From Allodiplogaster sudhausi (lineage: Eukaryota; Nematoda; Chromadorea; Rhabditida; Diplogasteridae): 64,000 bases of DNA. The position numbers and the translations under genes are program-made. Under the pieces are notes generated by a model. It worked only from the letters and a program-made list of their open reading frames with translations, did no database searches and was not told the origin of the DNA. The DNA is taken from assembly GCA_945643635.1 (NCBI GenBank), contig CALZFC010000248.1, forward strand, positions 721,501 to 785,500, given 5' to 3'. Each line of letters begins with the position of its first letter. Within the stretch, counting starts at the first letter, position 1. This document shows, piece after piece, positions 44,360-57,249 of this stretch.

Positions 44360-46714
44360 GGAAAATCTGCTGGAAGCCCTCCCGTCCTCACGTAATGAAG
44401 ACGAATTGCAGCTCGCCGTGGTCATTTCGCTGGCTTCCGTGCTCTTCTTGGCGGTGACATGTGGCAAGGGACACAAGAAGGGGAAGGCACGAGGGAGGCC
44501 ACCGCGTACCCCGAGCAAGTCGAGGGATGTCACTCCAGGGACTTCTAAGCACTCTAGCATCTCCAAAACATCGACCTCTAGGCACAGGAAGAAGCGAAGT
44601 CAGAACAGGCGCAATTGAATAATTAGCAAGCAAGAAGACATATTGTAACTTCCAGAGGTCTCGAAACGTCGGAAGGTTAAGCCACGCAGAGGCAGCAAAG
44701 CGGGCGCACACGTGAAGTCCAAGTCCTCCGAGGTTGGCGCTGAGGCCGGTTTCACGCGCAAGAGTCCGACAGGTATGGAATATCGATTGATTTCGAATTC
44801 CAATCGATTGCTATGAATTGATTTCGTGCACACCACTCGACAGGTGCATAAGACGTGTAAATTAGAAGTGCATTTGACATGCGACCGCTCGCAATAATGC
44901 AAATCACAAAGGGAAAATTATTTCGAACAAAAAAACTACATATGCTAATTGACTATAACTACAATTACTCAAATACGAAATTGATAATTATATAATATTA
45001 TTTAAAATAATAATGAAATTATTCACAGGCCAGCTTCGTCGTTTGATCACAGTGAACAAGCCGAGTTCCTACTGCAGGATGTTCGCGTACAGAACGGCGA
45101 ATCCGTCAGGAGAATCTCGATTATTTGTTATAGTATGATAGGCAGTTATTGACCGGGCTAGATTGGGAAGAAGAAGAAACGTGCGTAAGGGAAGATGAGA
45201 TTTCTGTTGCTGCAGGAAGCACTTCGCGCAGACCTCCAGATGGGAGTTCGTGCAGATGCCATAGGTCTGGTGTTTCTTGCACTCTTTGGCTCTCGAATGG
45301 AATCTTGGACATCTCCCATGGATTCCTTCCGCTTATCAATGCCGACAACTTCCTCTGCATTCACAGGCTGAGAAGGGTGGGAACGACACGAGCTGCTTGC
45401 TCTTCCTTCGCGAAGTGGTCAAGAAAACCAAGAGACGCATCATCCTTCTCTCCAAGGAATTATATTAATTGACTACAACTTAATTCAAAAAAATATATTG
45501 AGGAAGTCGATCGTCTCTTCGCGATCGTCGAAGTGTGGCGAATTCACCTTGCATTGTCTGGTTGGATCAGTTGCCGCACCCTTCCTTTGTGGTCGAATGG
45601 GTTGTGGGAAAGATTGAGACGCGAAACATCCCAGTTCTTTCCCCCCTCAGGACACAGCCTCTATCACGGACACGTCGGCGCTGTCCGCTCAGCGAATCAA
45701 CATTCACGTATTCGGGCAAGAAATGCGGAGTGCAGATCTTCAACTACGCGCACTTCGTCAACTTATACAAAGAGGACAGCTACACGCCCACTCGAGCGGA
45801 TCTGATTGGCCACGCCCACTCGTCCATGGCTACTTCCAATTTTGCCTGCTGATTGACACATAATTTCTTCTCGTCGATTACATTGTTCTAGACTAACCAT
45901 AAACTCGCGTAGCAAGTTAAAGGAGGTCAAAACTGAACTGTAATTTATTCTAGAACACATGCTCTCTCACTCTTGTTTTAGGCAAAGGTCGCGGAATTGA
46001 AGAATGCGAATTTGGCTCCTTTAAGCACACGTTCCTTGAGATCTTTCTGGCCGAGTTGCTGAGTGAGATGTTGATGCCGGAGAAGAGGTCGGCGCTGGTC
46101 GTGGCCGACTCGGAGGCCGACGTGGCTCGTCTCGCCTTCTGCCTCATGGTCCTCTTCCGCTGTCTCATCGGCCACGAGTCACTCATGCTACGACAGAAGT
46201 TTCTGGTGAGATGACTGTCCGTAGTTTGTTTAGATACTTCAAGCAGAAGAATGGGCTTCTTATCTTTTCAGCAACATGCCCTCGATCGAACCATCCAGAT
46301 CTCCAACGGCAAGTTCCGGATATCGGTGAGTATTTGAAAACAGTTATGTTTATATGAAATAATCCATTTTATTTAAATTGCAGGACTTCCAAGATTCCCT
46401 CCGCTCGTTGCTCGATTGCTGCTGCTTCAAGGAGAAGCTGATGCAGGCGAGGAACGGGTACATCGCCAGCAAGAAGGTCTCCAAGAAGCGAGACATCGTC
46501 AAGAAGTGGAAGGCCAAGCTTGCAGCGCACAAGTACATATGGACTTATCTCTCACTCTCTCTCTCTCTCTGTCTCTCTTTCTCTCTCTTTCTCTCTGCCT
46601 CAAACTCTCCGTATCACTTATGAAAGAGCAATTTCAGCTGCATAGTGTGCGCCAATGAGGAGGCGGTGGCCCCCAAACCGCCGCTCTCGAAGTCCAAGGT
46701 GGTCCACCGCTGAC
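44360..46714 (+). CDS. Membrane-protein gene with basic tail and weak SEFIR/TIR-like signal
   Basis: Exon 44360-44598 has a hydrophobic helix (LAVVISLASVLFLAVTCG) then a Lys/Arg/Ser-rich stretch. It joins in phase to 44653-44771 (KRRKVKPRRGSKAG). Further exons follow near 45030-45106, 45218-45253 and 45370-45469 (LLFLREVVKKTKRRIILLSKE), then 45500-45530 (EVDRLFAIVE) and 45536-45850 (PCIVWLDQLPHP, FVVEWVVGKIETR, CGVQIFNYAHFVNLY). The last three exons are clear: 45981-46205 (FLEIFLAELLSEM), 46273-46326, 46381-46531 and 46638-46714, stop TGA. The order of a strand, a helix, 'WLD' and 'EWV..KIE' recalls SEFIR or TIR signalling domains, but joints near 45470-45600 cannot be resolved and two genes are possible. 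Confidence 0.45.
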
Positions 46715-47869
46715 GTCAAGGAGTCTAGTGTCGTCCTTCCCCTTTTGACCTTTCAGATACCCCAGCTGCCACTCTGTTCAATTGGCTATAAATGGTACTG
46801 AAAAATGAGATGTAATTAGAGACAGCTCATGATTTTTTCAAGTAGAAAATAATGTAAACGAATGCTGTATTTTGGGGTTTTCAGTGAAAAAAAAATGCAA
46901 AAAAAAAAAACTTCCACGAATAATTAACAATTCACAACGGTCTATAAATATGCAAAGGCAGAAATTAAGGAAATTAAAATATGATGAGATGAAGTTTTGT
47001 TTAGGTGCATCGTAATCGCACAGGGGTCACACCTGTCCAAAAGTTGCCATATAAAGTGTGAATCAGGTGAACGGGTGAATATCCCTAATGGCATTTTTCT
47101 AGTCCACCTTTAACAATTTACAACCGTTCGAAAACAACACTTTCAAAGCACACCACGTAGCAAATTTAGTATGGCTCGTGTATCACACGGGTCCTAAAAA
47201 CGGTAATTTTCTTCTGTGTCACAAAGAGGTGGTCCTGAGCGGAAAACTCATGACTTGTAGCGTCGGTGCAGTATCTTATATTTGGTGAACTTAAAATCTT
47301 GCAAATTTTTATATGGGGTGTGATCGTTGTGTAATCGTTAGGTTGTGCCAAGTGTAGTACTCAAATTGTGTTCCGATGTTCAAGATGTTCGTAAGCATTA
47401 ATTGTCGTAGTTAGGAAATCCTCGTTCAAATCATCATTTTTATTTTCTTCATGATTTCACTTCTTATATTCGATGTTGTTTGTTACTTCTTTTGAACGCT
47501 TTGGCCCGGATATCACAGCTAATGGCCTTACAACAATCGCTCAACGTTTGATCGTCACGCGATTGTTCGCCTCGGCTTGTTTGGCATTTTGTATTTTTCT
47601 AAATTTAACATGAATGCCTCTAAAAGTAGCTTCTTTTGTTTTGCCGTTAGAAAGGTAGCGAAATGTGTTTTTATTCTTGCTGCAGAGTAATGATGAGGGG
47701 GGGATGATGATGATGATGATGATGTGGGTTCGCTTTCCCATCCACCGTGATTCTGTTCCAGATCTTTGTTTATGATGATATATCTAGTATGATTGCTGCT
47801 GTAAAATAAGTTTGATTGCCGTTCCTTACTTAAAGGAGCAACTAGCGAGATCGCGTGAGAGGAATAGCC
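46715..47869. other. Intergenic upstream of the proteasome gene
   Basis: AT-rich sequence without splice-bounded frames. A (GAT)n run lies at 47703-47723. The proteasome promoter is expected in the last few hundred bases. Confidence 0.5.
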
Positions 47870-49713
47870 ATGTCGAACATGCACTTCCTCGTGGGTATTT
47901 CCACGAACGACTACGTCATCCTCGCTTCCGACAAGACTTCCTTTGCGTATGGAGCGATTCGCGTCGCCGAGGGTCGGTATTTCTTTTCACTCATTTAAAT
48001 GCCGTTTCTCTTCCATCGTTTTAGATTTAACATTATTCCATTTATTAGGGTTCAAATATTATTTACATTCTTTTTTTTTCTTTTTTTTTGCAGTTGTTGA
48101 CACTCAATATTTATTTTACAATAACTGTTCCGCTTCACCTCGTTCTGAGTATGGACTCCGGTCACTAGATCGACGAAATTGATTCTGTGGATAAGTGTAG
48201 CCCAAGCTGCCGAGATTCCCTCTTAAATCCCATCAGTGCTGGATTTTAAGTGCATTTTAGAATAAAAAAATTCAATCAAGAGTACCGTAACTTTTTTAAT
48301 GGTAAAGTAGCACAAGTTTCTTTCAATATGTGTTTCAATATCATTGGCTATCTATTTAATATCTCAAAACTAGATAAGTTTCACTGTTTACTCCCTGTTT
48401 CCTTGTCATCGCTTCCTTTTACAGACGATGACAAGGAGTTCGTGCTGGGCCAGCGGATGTCGATGCTGTGCACGGGAGAAGACGGCGATGTCTCGCAGTT
48501 CGGAGACTGGGCCCGCAGGAACATCCGTCTCTACTCCATCCGTAATGGTACGGAGAAGAGGGAGAGAAAAGAAAGAGTTGAAGACAGTTGGATCAGTGCA
48601 TGGACGAAAGCAGAGCAGATATATCCGTTATTTTTGCCACGCAAATAATTGAATGAGAATGTCATCCAGTCATTCGAAATGAATGACTTGTTTAACTGCG
48701 AATTCTGACCAGCATAATTAGTATCATTAAGAACTGGGATTCTTCTGATGTTTCGTTGGAGAGTTTACCCTTTCCCATCCTGCTAGATTTCTCATGTAAA
48801 TCGCTGTGTTGTTGAGGCTACGAGCTCGGACCGCGCTCTGCTCACCACTGGATTCGTCGTGGAATCGCCGATTCTCTACGCACCCGGGTACGGGTCATGG
48901 CTTCCCTTTTTTGCTATTTTAGCGGAAGCTCATTTTTACGCGGATGAAGAATTAAAAATTTCCTCGGATGATGAGTTTATTTCTCGCTCCTTTCTCTCAG
49001 GAGCACTACGTGGTGGACATCCTGATCGGCGGCTATGACCAGGCGGCCAAGAAGGCCTTCCTCGGCTCGGTCGACTACCTCGGCAACGGACTCGCCGACC
49101 AGCCCTATCTCTTCCGTGGATTCGGTGGCAGGTTCGCACTCCTGTTCTGCCTATTCTATGTTTCCCCTCGGTTTCTTAACTCATATCTGAACGTTACTTA
49201 AATAATCCTTTGCAGATTCTGTTACGCAATGCTGGACGCGTCCTACAGGCCGAACATGACTGAGCAGGAGGCACTCGAGGTGCTGAACAAGTGCCTCAAA
49301 GAGACGAAGAGACGGTTAGAGACAGAAAGGGAGAGAGAGAGAGAATGATGTTCTTGTGGTTATTACTTGCTGTGAAAGTAGTGAAAACGACCGATTCCTG
49401 GGATTCGGCTCTCATGTTAGAGTAGACCGAACTGTAGTAGAATAAAGAAAGATGCTAGGAAAATGACGAATAGCTTCTCGCGAACTGTGAAACTCCACAA
49501 CCTCATTGACTTTGCACTTATACAGTATTAACAATATTTACTTTGCAAATTATCTGATGTGCGTTCCATGGAATGTTACTGCGCTAAATAGATTTCTCCT
49601 CATATGAATATGGGTGATTAACGTAGTATTTAAGATTCTTGGCCAATCTCGGTGACTACAACGTGGTTGTGATCAGCAAGGACGGCAGACGCTCTTTCTC
49701 GCAGACTGTCTAA
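47870..49713 (+). CDS. psmb2: Proteasome subunit beta type-2 (beta-4 position)
   Basis: Six exons (47870-47972, 48425-48547, 48817-48887, 49001-49131, 49216-49314, 49635-49713) keep phase and give 201 aa, the usual length of this subunit. The start (MHFLVGISTNDYVILASDK), the block CTGEDGDVSQFGDWARRNI, the VDILIGGYD segment and a central DYLG match the beta-4 (PSMB2) family. This is a non-catalytic subunit of the 20S core beta ring; it lacks the N-terminal Thr propeptide cleavage pattern of active subunits. Promoter elements were not identified. The gene stands alone between unrelated neighbours. An intron GA tract follows the fifth donor. Confidence 0.95.
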
Positions 49714-50607
49714 GAAGTACGGCGATGGAGAGATTGTTACCGTATTTGTGATTTATGAATACTGTAATGGTAAGTTAAGTCTGTCATGGTTTCCTGATCC
49801 GCCGTTTCGGGGCATAAATTATTCTCATGTATTTGTCCGACATGAAAAACTGTTTGACTTTCTGCCGCCTGTTTATTACTATACATGGCTGGTAAATTAT
49901 TGTATTGTTCTAGCAGTGTTCAGGGAATGTTACAGAAGACGACATTTGATTTTTACGGATGGAATACCTTGCAATATTCATGTGCCTTGCAGGCGTTTGC
50001 CATGAAAACATGCTTAGCGTTAGTGATGGTTTTATAGAATGATTAGAAATAGTGAGGGTTGTGATCATAAGAAGCGAGCGGTTTACTGTTGTTCTTCTGG
50101 CTGATGGGGATCGTGGGCTCAAGCTTTCAAGAGGTGTCAGGATACTGTAGCTTGAATACGGATGCACTTTATTAGACTGAATGGCAAGTCATAGGAATCG
50201 AGAAGATATGTATCTGATTAAAGAAGAAGAAATCACAAATCGAGAGGTTAAAAAGTCTGAACATCCAGAACAACCAATAATGCATGCTCACAGTGTATCC
50301 AGCATGAATGGGAGACATAGGCAGTGTGAAGGCAGGGTTATATTTAGAACTAAACGACAACTTGTTCACTCACAATCAGTAAAATTTTGCGAAGATGTTA
50401 ATAATGTTTACATGGGCACAACATTATCAAGCGGAGGAAATCAACATGTTAACAAAGAACGAAGGAAACATGTGTGATGAAGATTTGTGGAACCAATCTG
50501 GAAAGGGGAAATCAAATATGGCGGTTGGAGGACGATTCCTATAGGATGTTGAGCGAGAGAATGCAGTTGTGATCGGTAGTTTTGGCGTGAAGTTCATATT
50601 TGAATAC
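49714..50607. other. Intergenic, tail-to-tail space between proteasome gene and innexin A
   Basis: No exon seen on either strand. Both neighbouring genes end here, so 3' UTRs and terminators of both strands should lie in it. Confidence 0.5.
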
Positions 50608-51118
50608 TTAATTTTCCCGCTCTTTGTGGATGGTGTAGAGCTCGCGGAAGAGGCGGCCGGCCACGAGATCTCCTGCATTCGCAGCAACCAGCCGGAGCAC
50701 CAGGGCCTGGTCGGGGGAGAGCTGCACGAAGTCAGCGTAGACGTTCTGGAAGAGAGAGAGAGACAGAGAGTGAGAGAGAGAGGAGAAAGAGAGAGATAGC
50801 AAGAGAGAGAGAGACAGAGTAAGAGAGACCGACAGAGAGGGAAAGATAGAAAAGAGGGACGAAATGATGACAATGGGAGAGAGAGAGAAAGAGAAGCAAC
50901 GAAGCTCCGATAATGGAAGAGACAGATAATACCATTCATGACTTGTTTTCTGGTCCCTTGGAGTTTTGAACTCCGACTAATTTGAACGTGCCACTGCAGC
51001 GATAAACGTTCATTTACAACTGACGATGTACGTTTACTCTCCACGAACATTGCATTCAGACTAGGTTTCCTATCTCTCACCTCCTTCCTTTGCTCTCAAT
51101 CGTCTGTCGCTCTCACAC

Positions 51119-51174
<56 letters not shown>

Positions 51175-51573
51175 ACTCTGTCTACAGTTTCATAATTTGC
51201 AAAAGTCTCAAATAATAAAAACTCACGCTTTCCTTCGCGACTACTGTAGAGTCCTCTTCCTGAAATAAGATCATAAATGATGGTATTGGAATTGTGGGAA
51301 AAAATTCCATCCGTGTGGGATGATAATTTCTTCTCTTTCCTTTCCGTATCTGTCAGTTATGCTATTTGAAATTTCTCCTGGATGGCTGAAGAAGGGGAAC
51401 GATATAGAGAGAGAGGGATGAAGAGGCAGAATGAGAGAGGGAGAGAGAGAGTGAGAGAGAGGGGAGAGAGGAGTAGGAAATTGAGAAAACTGATAAGAGC
51501 AATATAATTTAAAGTCGATAAGTGCCGTACGTGTGCAAACAATACAAAGATATGTTCCTATTTTCTGTCTTTA

Positions 51574-51608
<35 letters not shown>

Positions 51609-51628
51609 TCTTCTTCTTCTCTCTCTCT

Positions 51629-51679
<51 letters not shown>

Positions 51680-52177
51680 CTCTGTTCCGTTACATCGGGA
51701 GTAAAAGCTAGCGTCTTCTGGCGAACAATTCCTATTATTTGCAGTGAAGAAAGCTGATAAAGAATCGCTCTAAATGTTGACAGTTGAAAGAGAGCAGCGG
51801 CACTTATTGAGAATGGAAGCTGGAGTGTATGCACACGCATTTGTGCAGAAGCCAGCTACAGAATTGTAAGCACAAAGTCATTTGGAGATGGTAGATAAAT
51901 ATGGAAGGCATAGTTTAAGACGTCATTTTGTACCTCAATAGAATGGCTTCATGGAATGTCATAACCGGCATATCAAAGGTAATTATTAAAGTAATCAAAG
52001 TAATAATTAAAAAAAAGATAGACAAAGGAGAAACCTCGTAAGTATGTATATACATATGTACTACATATGTACATACTTACGAGGCTTCCTCACACTCTCT
52101 ATTTCACTCGCGGTCATCCTCATCGGTTCTTTTGCTCATTATCCCTCTCTCGCTTTCTTCTCTCCTTCTTTCTCTTT

Positions 52178-52213
<36 letters not shown>

Positions 52214-54316
52214 CTTCCCTTTTTCTTTCTCTCTTCATCTCTCTCTCCCACCTGTTCATCATAGAGTGGCTTCTTGAGTGGCTCCAGCTCGAAGTCGCTG
52301 CTGCCTGGCTGCTGGAGTCTCGGTGCAGGATGGCGTGGTTGACGAGAGGCCGGGTCCACGATGCCCTGGAGAAGAAAGCCGATGAGTATATTCTTCTGGC
52401 GAAGTGGCTCTCTACATTTACTTTATTATTATTATTTTTGGGATGAAAAAAGGGAATCTTTTCTTACGGTAGGCAAAATGAAAAGGAACCGGACTCTGTA
52501 AGAAGAAGAATATGAGGAAGAGAAGAATGAATGCTGACTTGCGACTTGAGCATGCGGACGGCGAAGTTGCGACGGGAAGTGTCGGAGTAGACGAACATGA
52601 GCCATTGGAAGGCGTTGCCTATCGTTGCCACCAGCAGCACCGTCAGCCTTATTCGAAGCATTCATTTACTTAGTCAGCTTGCACATATGTACATATCGAT
52701 GCACATTTAGGCAATATTTGGATTCAAAATATTTCCTAAAACTAAAAAATTTGAATATATAAATATTTACCATTTGAGAGAAAAAGCACTAATCTTGCTG
52801 ATGTAAGCCGTTGAGCCTATGAAGCTAACCATGCAAAGATGAGTACAAAGATCTTCTCGTTGAACATGTTGAGAGAGAGCACGCATTGCACGGAGTATCG
52901 CTGGATGTTGCCCTTGCCGCGCACCTATTCATGCATTTCTTCATTTCCTTTATTCAAATAATACGGTAGCACTATGAGTCCGCGTTAAAATGCATATAAA
53001 AAATTTATTTGCTCTTCTATTCCAAATAAAAAGAGCCCAAGATTCCACCTCGAAGTCACACATGGTTGAGCGGGGGAAGAGACCCGTGTTCTTCCAGTCG
53101 CTGTTGATCCCGTCGCCTGCAAGAGGAGGCCTTCTGGTTTCGTGTAAACAGTAGTCATGCAACTTGAATAGACTACATTTCCATTTCCGTACGCATACAT
53201 TATTTACTTTCTACCGAAGACCATTTCCTCTTTATTTCTCTATACAATACATTATTTACTTTCTGCCGTGCAATTAATCTTGACAAAACTGACGCCACTT
53301 TGGCCAAATGTTAATGAAGTTTTCATTTTGAGCTCAGTGAAATTTCAGTGAAATGTTTCATGAGGTTGAGGAGACCTTTAGGAGATCTTTTATATTATGT
53401 CTTTTTACCGGGTTTTTTCTCTGGTTTTTTTTAGAGATATATTTGTAGGTATTTAGAGATATTTTGATGATTAATAATAAGATAATGCAAAATAGAATTT
53501 ATTCTAAATCGGGCAAAAGTTCCACCCACGCCAGATACCGAACCCGGTACCTCAGGATTCATAGTCTGAACCCCTTCGCATTACTCTACGCCACCACTCG
53601 ATCTACCCGAATGTGCCTGTCATATGAAAATGCCTATCGAAGACAGTAGCCTCACAAGCACCCATGAATCATTTTTGTGTTCCGTTATTTTTGCGCACAA
53701 AACGTGTAGTTGAATGACATTTAAAGTTGAGCAATCTTTCAGTCAAAGATAGGAAATAGCGTGCAACAGTGAGATAAGAAAAGTTTCTAAAGAGCTTTTA
53801 CAAACTTTTGCTCTCTCACTTTCAAATACTATTTCGTTTCCACTGACAAACTTCAATGAATTTTTTTGCTGAATGCATTTTTAAACCTTCACAAGGTTTT
53901 CCTTTCGTTATTTGGAATGTGAGTGAAGTTTGGTCATTTTCCATAGTAAACCTGCATAAAATCTGCGTGAAGTTTTTATTTGTGCTCGTTCAAATTTCAC
54001 TCAACGTTCGTTTCAGTTTTCTTCCAAGATTAATTGCACGGCTGCTACCCTGTTCTTTATGTTTTCCCCTCTCATTCTCTCTCCCTTTTCGCTCTTTCTC
54101 TCAGCTATCTCTCCATCTCTCTATATACATATATACTATCTCTCTCCCCTTCTCTATCAATCTCCCTCAATCTCTATTCCGGACTGAATGCAAGGATCGG
54201 CGTGAAGCCGAGGAAGACGTGCAGCACGAAGAGTTGCACGATGATGTTGATGATGAAGAGAAGCTTGGTGATGACATAGCAGAGTGTCACATATTGGCCA
54301 TTGGTTGAGCGGCTGA

Positions 54317-54350
<34 letters not shown>

Positions 54351-55478
54351 TGGAAAGAGAGAGAGAATGACAGAGATAAAAAGACGAAAGGAGTAAAGAG
54401 TACGCGAAGAGAGAAGTGAGTCCTCGCGCGGCTCCTCCGCTGCTGCTCTGCGCGGCGAACGAGCGCGAGAAGTTCGACGCTACCTCACAAGAAAATATTC
54501 TACAGTATTCTATTCTGGATTATATGTACCTATTTTATCGACTTATAACAGTAATTAGGATTGCGACAAAACCTTCTTGAGCGGCGTGGCCTGCTCTCCT
54601 CCCGGCTGGCCGACCACCTTGGCGCACGTGTCAATGATCGAGCGGACTTGGATGCCTGGAATTATTACATTTATTTTAGTAAATAAAAGTATGTAAATAA
54701 TGAGCAAAGTAACTTCCGTAGATTTATGCGAACAATATGCTAATTGGCTTTAGAAAACAAAATGACCAGTCTGCCAGTTGACGGAGCGCCAGAAGAAATG
54801 AGGCACCATGAAGAAGAAGGCGAGGATCACCAGCACGAATTGTACCCACTGAAGATAGATATATTCGTATGCAAAGAGAGGACTTGATATTACATGTAGA
54901 GATTGAGAGATTGAGGGGGGGGAAATGATTACTTGTGAGATAAAAGAAGAGAGAGCGAAAAAGAGATATCAAGATGACAGACCTGGTAGTACGGTAGCTC
55001 CTGCTTCGTTCGTGTGTGAAAGTCAGGCAGATTCGGGTCATCGAGCGGCACGAAATATGTATTCTCGATGAGGCAGTAGTCCCTTGAAAAATTACATCAT
55101 TTTTTTTCCAATTGAAGTTCATGTATTCGCAATTTTTATTAGTTTTGAATTCGTACAGTCTCCGAGAATTCAAAATTGTTGAAGAAATTGCACTGACCTC
55201 GCATACTCGTTCCATCCTCTTCGGAACTCGGCCGGTGTCCAGCACTCGATCGGAGTGCCCATGTATTGCTTCAACAATTATTTTAAACAAAAGGATAATT
55301 TATTACAATAATTGAAGAGTAAATAATAAAGTAAATGAAAATAAGCCACCTTAGACATGATGAGCGCTGCGGCGAATCCGAAGAAGTAGGCCGTGTACTG
55401 GAAGTTGAGACGGTCCACCATGTCCTCTTCATTTCGACGACTCGTTATGAAGGGAATCACTTCGATCAGCAGATCCAT
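50608..55478 (-). CDS. Innexin A (gap-junction protein)
   Basis: Thirteen exons on the minus strand keep phase and give 409 aa: 55350-55478, 55198-55268, 54983-55082, 54767-54848, 54573-54655, 54404-54483, 54185-54312, 53049-53116, 52830-52924, 52539-52647, 52252-52365, 51227-51259, 50608-50745. It has four hydrophobic segments, the innexin signature PYYQWVQFVL, and two Cys in each extracellular loop (TPIECW...[11 protein letters not shown] and MCDFEVRGKG...VQCVL). A conserved C-terminal helix ([15 protein letters not shown]) is present, so it should form hexameric or octameric channels in the plasma membrane. The Ser/Gly-rich cytoplasmic loop exon (54404-54483) uses the least certain donor. 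The ATG at 55478 precedes a typical amphipathic N terminus. Confidence 0.94.
51128..51180. repeat. (TC)n tract
   Basis: Nearly pure TC on the plus strand, in an intron of innexin A. A similar mixed TC/TTC run occupies 51573-51680. Confidence 0.85.
52034..52084. repeat. Short palindrome, 23-bp arms
   Basis: CCTCGTAAGTATGTATATAC at the left is mirrored by GTACATACTTACGAGG at the right around ACATATGTA motifs. It lies in an innexin A intron (between exons 51227-51259 and 52252-52365). Confidence 0.8.
53521..53597 (-). ncRNA. tRNA-like sequence, probably head of a tRNA-derived SINE
   Basis: On the minus strand an A-box-like TGGCGTAGAGTAATGCG (53578-53594) and a B-box-like GGGTTCGGTATC (53534-53545) have tRNA spacing. 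A T-stem with G-U pairs and an anticodon-like arm with ATG after U33 can be drawn, but the acceptor stem does not pair. Downstream on the minus strand is AACTTTTGCCCG and AT-rich DNA, as in a SINE. It is unlikely to be a working tRNA. It lies in an intron of innexin A. Confidence 0.45.
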
Positions 55479-55830
55479 CTCTTAGACTTCGCTGGAAAGC
55501 GGCAAGAAGATCGCTGTATTGTTGAGAAAGAAAAAAATAAAGATAGAAAGAAAGAGACTGGAGAGAGAGAGAAATTTCGCCAGAGCTATTTAAAAAATGT
55601 CCGTATCATCATGATAGTTAATAGAGAATCGACAATCAGGGCGGCATCACTCAAAAGGAATTTTTTATGTAGCTTCCTGCCGTTTGGGCGCCCTCTATGC
55701 TACTAAGAGTTGCAGAATTGAAAGAGATATGGTGATCAGGGAGTGAGAATTAGAAAGAGATAGCGTCGCGATAGTGGTGGAGAGACAGAAAGAGTGAGAG
55801 AGAGAGAGAGAAAGGGAGAGAAGGAAAGAG

Positions 55831-55875
<45 letters not shown>

Positions 55876-56599
55876 AAGGAATCGAGGATGCCTGTTTGGA
55901 AGAATTAGAAGGGCAGTCGCCTTGTCAGAGACATGGAAACTGATGAATCAATTGAGAGACAAGAAACAGTCATCGCAGCTAAGGGGGCGGTAATGGAATG
56001 AAAGGAAGCAGAGTACGCCGTGGAACATGGGCATGATCAGTGCAGGGAGGGAGAGAGTGAAGAGAGAAAGATGGAAGAGAGAAAGAGAGACGGAGAGAAA
56101 GAGAGAGAGAGAGAGTAGAGAGGAAGAGAAGGAGAGGAGGCAGAGACGAGAGCCATGCGAAAAAATATTGGCGACGTAAGAAAGAAATCGCATATGACGA
56201 ACAAGGCGTGTACGATGGAGAGTAGAAGGAGAAGTAGAAGAAATGTCCAAAAAAGAGCCTTAGACGAGGCATAGGAAACAGAGTGAGAAAGAGATAGGAA
56301 AAGAGCGAGAGAGAGAGTAAGAGGGATAGAGAGAATTGGAAGAGGGAGAGAGAGAAAAAGAGATAGAGATTGCAAGGGGAGTGAAAAATGCGTTCATTTT
56401 GCTGCCTGCATATTGCCGATGATACAGCGGATGCCACTGTTTTCTCCTTCTTTTTGCTTCAGAGTGAATGAGGAGAGAGAGAGGTGAAACATTCTACACT
56501 TCGCTTTCCTTTTCACTACAAACAATTTAAACTTTCGCTTCAGGAACACTAATGCTCGGGGGATTCTGCGTGATAAAGTGATAAGGCTTTTGGAATCAA

Positions 56600-56632
<33 letters not shown>

Positions 56633-57192
56633 AAGACGGAAGGAGAGTTAGTGACAGGGAGAGTAAGAGAGAATGAGAGAGAAAAGTAAAGAGAAAAAGA
56701 GAGAGAGAGAGAGAGAGAGAGAAGCAGAGACCTTCCCCATCATGAGATGACGAGAGGAAGCTGTCCATGTTTCTAGAGAAGAACGGTAGTGATCAGATAG
56801 AGGGTGATAGATACGCGATTGTAGCAGCCAGCGACATTTGCCGTGGCTGCACCCGCGGCCGATCGAGCGACGTGATAAGACAAAGTGAATGTCGACACTC
56901 ACTCGCTGTCTCTCTCTCGCGCTCTCTCTCTCTCTCACTCACTCACTCTCTCTCTCTCTCTCTCTCTCTTCTTTCTCGCTGTATTTCTGAAGCTCATCTT
57001 CCATGCCTCACACTTGCTCCCACGGTCTCTTTCTCTATTTCCATCTCGCTCTCCCTCTCTTTAATTCCCTCTTTCTACTCGCATTCTGTTTTCCTCTCAA
57101 ATTACAATTAGATTTTTTCACGCTCCTTTTTGTTCTGCACTCTGTACTGTTCTTTCCATTACTTTTTTAAAGTCTCTTTCCCCTCATTTTCA

Positions 57193-57249
<57 letters not shown>

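Noticed and set aside
44406..44618. Separate small basic secreted peptide
   Set aside because: The frame starts without an ATG and extends upstream to an acceptor at 44359; the GTCAGA donor joins it in phase to the next basic exon.
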